From positions 1,116,001 to 1,180,000 of the forward strand of contig CADCSX010000025.1 in assembly GCA_902805475.1 (NCBI GenBank): a DNA stretch of 64,000 nucleotides. Reading direction: 5' to 3'. This document shows, piece by piece, positions 48,501-58,537 of the stretch. Source of the DNA: Entonaema liquescens (lineage: Eukaryota > Ascomycota > Sordariomycetes > Xylariales > Xylariaceae). A program made the translations under genes and the position numbers. Every line of letters starts with the position of its first letter. Position 1 is the first letter of the stretch. The notes beneath the pieces were generated by a model that saw nothing but the letters and a program-made list of their open reading frames with translations, made no database searches and was not told the DNA's origin.

Positions 48501-49668
48501 TCGTTGTCTCTACGAGCCTGGTCAAGAGGCTTGAGAATTACCATACCACAACCTTCACCACGACCAAATCCTGTACCTCTATTATCAAAGGAAAATGATC
48601 GACCAGAATCCGAAAAGAGCCTAGTGATTGCGATAAGTATTATATCTGATACTCGGATCGGGATTCCTTACCTTGATTTAGAGAAGGAAATCCAGAACTC
48701 CGGGAGCATGTTCAAATGACATCCCCCGACTATTGCCATATTCGACTCCCCGGCACGTAAGCTCTGACAAGCCACATGCAGTGCGACCAAACTAGATGAG
48801 CATGCCGTATCTGTGGTAAAACTGGGCCCGCGAAGATCAAAGAAATGCGATAATCTGTTAGATTGCATGGCGTACGCGCAACCTGGCAACGTCATCAGCG
48901 GAAAGCCAGCCTTTCAATATTCCTTGGCCCACTTACCGGTAGCTTGGTGCATGGGAATAGTGTCTGAATCTCTGAATAGGTGAGATTCGTATTCGGGGAA
49001 CGATCCCCCACAAACACTCCGACATCCTTGCCTATGATCTTGTGCTTGGGAATACCCGCGTTTTCGAGCGCTTCGAACGTGCATTCCAGGAGCAGGCGTT
49101 GTTGCGGGTCCATGGAGATAGCCTCCTTCTCCGTTAAGCTGAAAAAAGGGGCGTCGAATGCTTGTAAGTCTGTGTTCAGAAAGTGACCGCCGACCGGGTT
49201 GTGACACCCAGCCTTCCCCGGGTTCGGGTGATAGAAGCTGGCAGTGTTGAACCGCTCCTTCGGTATCTCTGAATAGCCACTTCGGGCTCTAGCACACAGC
49301 TCCCAGAACTCGGCCGGACTGGCTACACTGCCCGGCAGCCTACATGACATGCCAACAATAGCAATGGGCATCGGCTTCTCTTTGGGCACCGACACATGGC
49401 TCCCATTTACACCATGTGAGTGTCCGTTACTAAGACCGTTGCTAAGGTCGCTGGGTTGACCGACTCGGTGACCGTTAGTCTGTCCAAAGGGTTGAGCATG
49501 ATACCCATTCGGCTCAGAGTCGCCATTGATGTGTAAAGAACCATTAGTGAATCCGTTTGTATGTCCATTGGTGTGCCCATTGGTGTATCCGTTAGTATGA
49601 GCTCTCGAATCCTCGTGGACTCCGTTGGATGTGCCATATGCACTGCCGTTGGTGGCTGACGGGGCCAT
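42549..49668 (-). CDS. Highly reducing type I polyketide synthase, no methyltransferase (one frameshift in KS)
   Basis: Six exons: 48937-49668, 48672-48882, 48415-48620, 48044-48363, 43429-47988 and 42549-43376, with introns of 51-55 bp. Length is 6,857 nt, one base short of a 2,285-residue frame. Order: N-terminal TNG-repeat linker (1-95); KS (about 100-525) with the active Cys in [15 protein letters not shown] and [10 protein letters not shown] (about 625-960) with GHSSGE; DH (about 1000-1315) with His in WLQHHRIQ and Asp in TDTIIQ; pseudo-KR; ER (about 1585-1900) with [12 protein letters not shown] (about 1920-2100) with GGTGGLG and the AAYAAAN tyrosine; ACP (about 2205-2280) with [10 protein letters not shown]. 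There is no cMT and no releasing domain. In exon 1 the run of five C at 49,005-49,009 lacks one base, shifting the KS frame after GVFVG. The product is a reduced, unmethylated chain of unknown length. Confidence 0.95.
49540..49625 (-). repeat. In-frame 12 bp repeats encoding TNG(H/Y/F)
   Basis: Within exon 1 of the PKS, about five 12-base units encode Thr-Asn-Gly-aromatic tetrapeptides (residues about 25-43), with further NG-rich words to residue 90. This is a disordered linker before the KS; such NG repeats are common at HR-PKS N-termini. Confidence 0.85.
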
Positions 49669-51601
49669 GACTACGGATTTCGTTGCGACGGTACTGTAGA
49701 GCCCAAGCGTGGTCTAAGAAAAGACTGGCAAAGAAAGCATTGGAGTCGAGAATGTGGTTTATATTTCTGTCTCAAGGAGAGTCTTCCTTACGCGTAATAT
49801 GTCGTGTCCCGTCCGGGATGCTAAGTGGGCAGTGGTAAGTCACAATAATAAAGCCTGATATTCGGGGGATAGGAAAATCTTTCCACCCTTAGCACGGAAC
49901 CCCATGGATGTAACTTTAGGCGAGGAACTCTTCCACAGATCTGAGGGCGTATATCGGAAACGTTTACACGGGAATGGTAGGATCCAATAGTCAAGTCGGC
50001 TCAGCGGTATCATTTGTCATCCCTGACTATCACGGCTGCCACGACGCCGATCATATTGACAATTTGTCTTAGACATTACACACCAGCTTTCTCGCGCTCT
50101 CGCGAGAGGCCAGAACACAGGAGAAGCTTATGCAGGGGTTTACCTACTGGATTCAGGACACCTAGCGAGAGATGCTGTATCGACCTCATCTGTTTAAGTT
50201 ATCCCTGCAGGGGTAACCACTCATCTACTATGGTACGGTAGGAGGACGATCAGGGTCTTCATAGCTTACGACTCGCTTACACGACGACGACAGCATAACA
50301 TGTACTGACGTGCTCCTTTAGCGATATCACCGAGGAGGGTCCTCGTAACGAGTTGAGATACTCGATGAGGAAGTTGTCACAAACTACACTTGGTCGAGAC
50401 AGCCCGGGAAATAATGCCGATCCATTTATTATTTATTATTTATTGACAATACCTGCATCAAGGCTAACCGAGTGATGGATCATAAGGGTTAAGATTGTCA
50501 GTGTAAATAGGTCATTGTAAATAGGGTTTTTATTTTGCTTGATTTCCGATCTTGGGTAGTTGATGCCGGAGGTTTTACACGACTAAAGGGGTTAAGGCAG
50601 ATAAAAATTGAGACATAGATATTGCGATATGACAGGGATCCAATGTGGCGGCAACCAGATAAGGATGCAATGAAGGCTCGCGTCCCTGGCATATACTACA
50701 CCATACTACACCATACGTTGTAAGCGTACGTAGTAGATACTACTACTGTCACTTACCACCACCACCGAGATAGAACCCTTGACGGCATCCAATATGGATA
50801 GATTGTATAGTCCCACCCCGCGCGGCTTGGCACCCGGCACTTTGAGCTCCTATGGCTCCATTCGAGGTCGTGGCGCGAGTGGGGGCACTTACCGACAACG
50901 AGAGCACAGCAGTCTACTACGTAGTAGGCTGTTATCATATCCAATGACGGCGGCCCAGCTCAACTTATACTATTTCCAACAGTCAGACACGCTATTGGCG
51001 TCTTTATCCGGGTGGCGCCGAAGCCTTACCCAAAACAATCCGAATCTTATAAAACCGACTTTAGTTTAAGGCGTTTTAACTAAGCCCAATGGACTTTTGG
51101 AAACTTTGAAAATCCCGTGAAAATATTCCGGCGTGTCTTAAGGTATAGAGAGCCTCAGCTCACATGTTACAAGCCGAATAGCAGGGGGGGGTTTCGTTGT
51201 TACCCATGCCATGCAACTCCGTCTGATAGTTTGATAGGAGTTGACGGATGTTGCCACTGCATGAGGTGCTGCAGCAGCTTTTGCCAAGATCTCCCTCGCT
51301 GAGGATCAATGTATCTAAAACGAGCTCATTAGTCTCCGGACTCCCTCTACGGACACCCCCGGAGGGGAACCGGGACGGTAGGGTCTCAGTTCCAAACAGA
51401 GATATCAAGTAACTTATACGTAAACTAACACGTAAGCCTTCTCCCGCGTTTTTTTCTATTCTTCAATACGCGCAATCACTCATTTTACTACATTCCTTGC
51501 TTCTCATGCTTGTCTCTTATGGCCGCGCATCTCCTTTCATTTTCGTTCAATTCGGTGTAACTAGGTGCACGGTTTTTTAGAAACTCCATCCATCTTTCAA
51601 C
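49669..51601. promoter_or_regulatory. 1.9 kb divergent promoter region between PKS and hydrolase
   Basis: The PKS (minus) and the FSH1-type hydrolase (plus) diverge from this region, so it must contain both promoters. A perfect 12-base palindrome CTCTCGCGAGAG lies at 50,097-50,108, overlapped by a second CTCGCG half. AT-rich direct repeats (ATTTATT words) lie at 50,425-50,445. No pathway transcription-factor gene lies in or next to the region. Confidence 0.55.
50097..50108. promoter_or_regulatory. 12-base CG palindrome, candidate regulator site
   Basis: CTCTCGCGAGAG is its own reverse complement and lies 429 bp upstream of the PKS start codon. A dimeric regulator could bind it; this is inference from symmetry only. 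Confidence 0.3.
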
Positions 51602-52515
51602 ATGAAGTTTCTATGTTTGCCAGGCGCATATGGAAGCGCTGATGTAAGTCTTGGTATTATTGGGAGATAAGCTACTCCACTAACATACAATTAGAAATTC
51701 CAAGTTCAACTAGGTACTACTACATTCATTGTCTATCGTATACACTTACGCACGTACTGACGAAATTAAGCACCTCTCGTCAACGAACTCTTGTCTGATG
51801 ACACCGCCCAATTTCGGTTTGTCGATGCGCCATGTGAGGCAGTACCTCCAGAGGGGTTCGAAGATTTCTTCGGCAAGCCTCCTTACTACCGCTTCATCGA
51901 GCCGGATGAGAAGGGCACAGATGACACTGATGTCTTGTCTCGAATTCGAGATTTCCCGAGTGCGACACGGCTGAAGACACCATGCGAGAACTTATGAAAG
52001 AAGGTGTCGCAAGTAGTGTTCGGAGTACGAATAGAGCAATTGAATACCTCTTCGAGATCATGGAGAAGGAAGGCCCTTTTGAAGGGATTATAGGATACCC
52101 GAGGGAGCTACTGTCGCTTCAACCTTCTTACTCGCTGAACAGAGGCGATTCGAACAAACCGGAAGGAAACCACAGATCAAATGTGGCGTCTTCTTCGCCG
52201 GTTGGCCACCTCTAGATCCTGCTACTTGGGCCATGGTGCTCGCAGATGAGTCCGATCTCATGATTAACATTCACACTTGCCATATCAGTAAGTCTCCAGA
52301 ATTACGGCCATAGAAACTTGAATGTTCTAACTTGAACTCTAGTCGGATCTCTTGATCCCTACGTTGCGGGCTCAATGGCTCTGTATAATACGTGCGAACC
52401 TGATACCGCTTACATCTTCGATCACGGCAAAGGCCATACTCTTCCAAGAGAAAAAGGTGTCATTAAGGAGCTTGGAGACGTCATCCGCAATATGATTGCA
52501 GATGCGTCAGAATAG
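51602..52515 (+). CDS. FSH1/LovG-like serine hydrolase (two 1-base deletions)
   Basis: Exons 51602-51643, 51695-51713, 51771-52287 and 52343-52515. The sum is 751 nt, two bases short of a 250-residue frame typical for FSH1-type alpha/beta hydrolases. The N-terminus MKFLCLPGAYGSAD and FRFVDAPCEAVP are family landmarks. The C-terminal triad residues are visible: Asp in GSLDPY and His in GKGHTLPR. One base is missing near 51,970 (frame resumes at TMRELMKEG). Another is missing at about 52,097-52,100, inside the nucleophile elbow GYSEG, so the catalytic Ser codon is damaged as written. The third frame then carries on with the homology. LovG, of this family, releases the product of a highly reducing PKS; this gene lies next to and divergent from one, so an off-loading role is likely. 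If the deletions are real, the gene is dead. Confidence 0.88.
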
Positions 52516-53267
52516 AATTACATGATAGAAATCATTTTAGATTACCGCAGTTGTTTACTTTTTTTTTCCGATGTAGGTATAGAGATTTTCCATACAGGAA
52601 TAGCTGTAGAAGCAATATAATTACCCAGAACAAATCGGTTACTGCGTACGAAAACACCGTGATAGGGTCCATTTAGAATTGGAATTTTCCATGCATGATG
52701 TAACCTCCCTCGATTTGGCGGCGGCGGCATCGACTGTGACAAAAGAAAATGCAGTTAATTAGCCACCTACCTTTATCGGGAGTTGCTTCTGATACGACCC
52801 AGCTTTTAAGGTAATATGCCGTACGTAGCTATTGGTAAATGGTTGCTTATATTGAAGATGATCGGCATCTAGGGACGTGGGCGATCGTCCAATACTCCCG
52901 AGACATGCAGGCGGATAAGGTAGGACAAGGGGGCCCTGCCAATGGGGTATATCGGTTCGTTTATTTTAATTGATGCTTAATTTTTTCTGATTCTACTTAG
53001 CGGAGCATGCCTCCGCCACAGAACGCGTTTACCCAAGGCCCTTGATTGTTGGCCATATGGTAAGGGGGGCCCTTTCACATGGTAATACTAGTAGTGTGTA
53101 GTCCTTGTTCCTAGCGACTCCAATATCTTTTCTTTCTGACAGTTTGGATCTCTTGAACTCTCCGATTTATCCTAGCCCCAATCACCAGCTCCGTCTTTTT
53201 CTTGTTGGATCCCCCTGTTGGATAGTTGCTGCATAGGATTCCTGATTGCGCCTCGCGCACATGTAAT
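52516..53267. promoter_or_regulatory. Upstream region of the ABC transporter gene
   Basis: About 750 bp between the hydrolase stop and the transporter start, both on the plus strand. A T run lies at 52,558-52,567, just downstream of the hydrolase stop. No other gene is visible. Confidence 0.5.
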
Positions 53268-56200
53268 ATGGAGAAAAGAAATACCGTACTGGAAGAAGCA
53301 TCTGAGAAACCACACAATAGTACTTCTACCAACAGACCAAGCCCGGATAAGCAAGAAACCCCCATACATGATGTGGTACAAGGAAGTAACACCATACCGG
53401 ATTTCCCCAGGGGAGATACTTCAGTCTCAATCTCGATAGAAGCAAACCCCCCTTCACCTTCTATTATCAGAGAGAGCTCAACTATGGACCTACTAGGAGC
53501 CTCTGCTCCACCTGGTAGGACTGCCTCGATAACCTCAGCGTCTTCGATAACCACGCTGTCGGAACCTGAGAGCCCAGCACGGCCTGCCGGTCAACGCACA
53601 ACAATAAACTTGAAGCCGTCTCTATCATCACTTGCTAAGCCTCCGGAGTCACAGGCTGGAGGAACAGCTCTCTCTCCGATCCCATCAGTTTCCCCTGGAG
53701 GTAGTGTCGCGCCGGCTTCGCCAGTCAATGCATCTCAGCCTGCAGCGGCCCCACCAATCCCCCCTACTTTTCAGGCTAACACGCCGTCCAAGCAGTCGAA
53801 ATTGAAGAAAACAAGTTCGAATTTCTTTGTAAGTCTTTTATACGATATATTATTACTAATACTAATACGAGAATAGAGAATTTTTAGCTACACAACATGG
53901 CGCGACAGGGTGATGCTGTTTGCTTCGGTCGTGGCCGCCATGGGGGCTGGTGTTGCCTTTCCCCTGATGACAATCGTGTTTGGTGAGATCTCTTATGAAA
54001 TCTACCAATAATATTGAGTTTTAAGCTAATGGACTTGTTAGGTCAACTCGTTGGAAGTATCGCGAGTACCAGAGCGGATCTAAACTCCGAAGCCTCTAAG
54101 GAGCATTATACTCAACTCATAAACGAATATGTGTAAGTGCCATAACAACTTGTGACAGGACACGACTAATCATAAAATTGTTTTAGTCTCTTTATGGTGT
54201 ATCTTTTCGTTGGAAGGTTTGTCCTAGGATATGTCGCTACTGTAAGTTGTCGTTCCCTCGAAGTAACACTATACAGCGCTCACAAACCCCAAGCTCGGAT
54301 TCCGCATGATGGGTTTCCGCATCTCATCGTCAATGCGGCTAGCCTACTTCAAAGCTCTACTTAGCTTGCCTGTGTCTCTATTAGACACTCAGCCTCCTGG
54401 ACAAGTTGCTGCCATCATAACAACTACAGCAAACACGCTTCAAAATGGAATATCTGAGAGACTCGCAGCAATCATTCAGAATCTGTCCATGTTTATTTCT
54501 TCCATTATCATCGCTTTTACTCGTAGTTGGAAGTTGAGTTTAGTTACCAGCAGTGGCATGTTTCTGATCACAATATGTTACTGCGTCACCATTCCCTTCG
54601 TCGTGAAGAACATGAAGCAAGTTGAAGATGCAAATATCAAGGGCTCTGCAGTCGCAAGTGAGAGCTTTGGCTCCATCAGGATGATTGCCGCATATGGTGC
54701 TGAAGTCAAGATGGTGAAGAAGTATCAAGAGTGGGTGGATGAGGCGCAACGAAGGGGCCTTCGACTATCAAAGATAGTTGCCGTCCAACAGGGCACGAGT
54801 GAGTAATACACCAAGTCTTTCGGGTAATATCTTACTAACGTAACACTCTAGTTTATTTCAGTGTATATGCGTTAGTATATCCTGCTTTAAGTGATTCTAA
54901 TACAATGCTAATGGTTAATAGAACTTTTGCCTTGACGTTTTGGTACGCTGTCAAGATGTTAATAAACTTTGAGATTCCTGATGTTGGAACATTAATTACG
55001 TTAGTTTTACCATTACGACTATGATTTTCTACCGCTTACACTTACACAGCGTCTTGATGTGTATAATGATGATAGTCATGGGAATTGGTGGCATCGCAGC
55101 CCCAATTTCCGCCGCCGCTCGAGCAGCGGGTGCAGCCAGTATCCTTTTCAATGGTATCGATGCACCGAGACCAATTGTTACAGGGTTGAAATATCCAGAT
55201 GTCTCGGCGACAGGAGACATTGTGCTTTGGGGTGTTAACTTCACATATCCCACAAGACCAAAGCTTAGAGTTCTCGACGGTCTTAACCTAATTTTACCAG
55301 CAGGAAAAACAACAGCTATTGTTGGTCCTTCGGGTTCCGGGAAGAGTACAATAGTGGCGCTTATAGAGAGATGGTACGACTTAGATGGAGATTCAGAGCA
55401 GAAAAAACTGGTAAGAACCCTAATACCATTTAACAAGTCTCATATACTAATCCGGCCATATCATAGGTCCAATTTTTCCGCAACGGCTCAGTCACAATTG
55501 GCGGTACAAAGCTGACTGACATTGATTTGAAGTGGTGGCGATCTCAAATCGGGCTTGTACAACAGGAACCTTTTCTCTTCAACGCAACTATATTCCAAAA
55601 CGTCGCGAATGGCCTAATCGGAACAGAATGGGAAGACTGCGAACCTAACAGAAAGAAGGAACTAGTAGAGTACGCCTGCAAGGAAGCTTTTGCCGACGAA
55701 TTCATATCTCGACTCCCCGAAGGATACGATACCCACGTGGGAGACGCCGGTATAAAACTGAGCGGCGGTCAACGTCAAAGACTAGCGATCGCTCGAGCTA
55801 TAGTCAAGCAGCCCAAGATCCTGATCCTGGATGAGGCAACAAGTTCGATTGACGTTCGCGGCGAGAAAGTTGTTCAAGCTGCTTTGGATAAAGTCTCTCA
55901 AAACCGCACTACAATCATGATAGCTCATCGGTTATCAACAGTCAAGAAGGCAGACAACATCGTAGTACTGGCTAAAGGCAAAGTCGTTCAATGGGGAAAT
56001 CATGAGAGCCTTATGGCGCAAATCGGCGGACCCTATTGGCTTCTTACCAATTCTCAAAGACTATCAATGGGCAGTGAGACCGATGTTCCAGACGCATCCT
56101 CTGAAGTCACAGAGGTAGAAAAGAGAACCATGGATATTATGGAACTTGATGAGACTAAAGCCGAGATTCGGGATAGCGAAAGCACTGTGGTCGAAAAACC

Positions 56201-58537
56201 AGCACATAAACCGAAGGGCGTAATGGGAAGTTTTGGTACCATGCTTGTGGAACAGAAACCGTTCTGGCCGTGGTACACGGTGATGGCTTTTGGCGCCGTT
56301 ATTGCAGGTGGTAAGTTAACTACGAATATTCCACAGCAAGGATTGCACTAATGCATATTATAGGAAGTACACCTGTCCAAGCTTACATCTTCGCAGCCCT
56401 CATATCATCTTTCGCGTACTGGGGGGACACATTGGTTTCTGTCACCAACTTCTGGTGTCTTATGTTTGTCGCACTTGCGTCTGCGGCTGGAGTTGGCTAC
56501 TTCGCATTAGGATATTCTTCTACAGTTGTCTCCTTCGTAAGTCTCGTGCACCCTACTTATCTCATGATAATTCCTGGCTAATAAGTACAGTATATAACTT
56601 CGGCTTATCGACGGGAGTATTTCCAAAACATCATTTCAAAAACTGTGTCTTGGTTCGATGGTGATGGTCGTTCGATCGGTGCACTCACCGGAATCGTGGC
56701 CAGCGACCCCACGCAGCTGCAACAACTACTAGGAACTAACATGGCTTTTGCAGCCATATCAATCCTCAGTGTAATTGGGTGCTTAGTCTTGTCCTTCTAC
56801 TTTGGATGGAAACTAACCATTGTCGCTCTCTCATCTGCTATGCCATTGGCTCTGGCTGCTGGGTTCTTCCGTGTTCGCGTCGAAAAGGGGTTCGAGACCA
56901 TGAACCTGAAGGTTTTTGGCGAGAGCGCCAAATTCGCCACCGAGTCTATTGGAGCGATACGCACAGTAACGGCACTCACATTAGAGGACAATATTTGTCG
57001 CAGATATGAAGAGCTACTGCAAGTGCATGTGCAGAAGGCTTTCAGACGAGCTCGCTTCGCGACTATAGTATTCTCGGCAAGTGATAGTTTGCCGTTCCTC
57101 TGTATGGCATTTGTCCTATGGTACGTTCAACTCATACATCATGCATGCACTCGGATAACTAACTCATGGATTTTCAGGTATGGAGGCACGCTTCTAGTAT
57201 CAGGAGAATACTGGACATTCCAATATCGTAAGTCATGAGTCACCATTGGACCGAGACAGAAGCTAATCCGCATATTAAGTGGTCGTTTATATTGCTGTAG
57301 TACAAGTAAGCAACCCATAAGCATGAGTGTTTACCTATAGATATGAATTAATTAGTTAACCGAACCAATCTAGGGTGCCACAGGAGCAGGACAATGGCTC
57401 AGCTTTGGACCCAGTAAGTCTAGACCAAGGATCGATCACGCCACGAAAATGCTGAAACTCTCTTAGATATTGCGCAAGCTACCGCAGCGGCAAATAGAAT
57501 CCAGGCCATGAGGCATAACGATAACGGCGACGGTCGGGGAATTACTCTAAGTGATGAAACAGTTGACGAGGATAAAAGAGGCGTTAAAATTGAGCTGCGA
57601 GATGTGTGGTTCAAATATCCGACAAGGGATGTTCCCGTGTTGAATGGACTGAGTATGACTGTAAGTGCGCCGCCCACCGGGTTACCGTTCCTTATGCTAA
57701 TTAAACTAGATCGAGAAAGGCCAATTTGCAGCCATTGTCGGGCCATCCGGTAAGTCTCGTCGGCATCAGCTCATGATTCTGAAAATCTAACGCTATTTAG
57801 GCTGTGGTAAAACAAGCGTTGTCTCCTTATTAGAGAGGTTAGTCTATTCGGCATTCCTTTATGGAACACCTGAAACTTATAATTCTATGCAGGTTCTACA
57901 GTATCAAATCTGGAAGCATAACATACAACGATATCGATATTGACGATATTGACCTAAAAGACTACCGCAAAACGATCTCACTGGTTGCCCAAGAGCCATC
58001 CCTGTTCAACGGCAGTATCAAAGAGAACATACTCCTTGGTGTTGACCCTGATACAGTTTCTGATGAGGACTTGGAACAGGTGTGTCGTGATGCCGAGATA
58101 CACGATTTCATCAACTCCCTCCCAGAGGGATACAACACGAAGGTAGGCATCAAAGGAATTCTGCTATCCGGCGGGCAGAAGCAACGCCTATCGATTGCCC
58201 GTGCACTTATCAGGGACCCACGGCTCTTACTACTAGACGAGGCCACATCTAACCTGGACTCGGAGACGGAGAAGTTAGTACAAGGTGTCTTCGAGCGAAC
58301 GAAGAAAAGCAGGACTATGATAGTAGTTGCCCACCGGCTTGCTACGATTCAGAACGCCGACGTTATCTTCGTGCTTGGCGATGGCCAGGTTCTAGAATCC
58401 GGCACTCATATTGCCCTCCTCCAGAAGCGAGGTGTGTATTTCAGCATGGTACGTCTGCCCAGACCTTTCTACAATTACCCCCAATATGAGAAGCTAATCA
58501 AGTACGACAGTGTCAAGCACAAGCCTTGGATAGATAA
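53268..58537 (+). CDS. ABCB-type full-size multidrug transporter, 19 exons
   Basis: Start ATG 53,268. Exon ends: 53828, 53982, 54132, 54241, 54798, 54870, 54999, 55410, 56310, 56536, 57120, 57227, 57305, 57413, 57660, 57749, 57837, 58448, 58537. Exon starts after the first: 53877, 54042, 54187, 54294, 54852, 54922, 55050, 55467, 56364, 56591, 57178, 57280, 57374, 57467, 57710, 57801, 57893, 58511. The total of 4,293 nt is an exact multiple of three: 1,430 residues. A Ser/Pro-rich disordered head (1-185) precedes TMD1. NBD1 has GPSGSGKST (about 564), LSGGQRQR (about 690) and ILILDEATS. After TMD2, NBD2 has GPSGCGKTS (about 1224), LSGGQKQR (about 1328) and LLLLDEATS. The last exon encodes CQAQALDR, a usual MDR end. 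It should pump hydrophobic compounds out of the cell or into a vacuole; beside the PKS it may export the polyketide or protect the producer. Confidence 0.95.
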
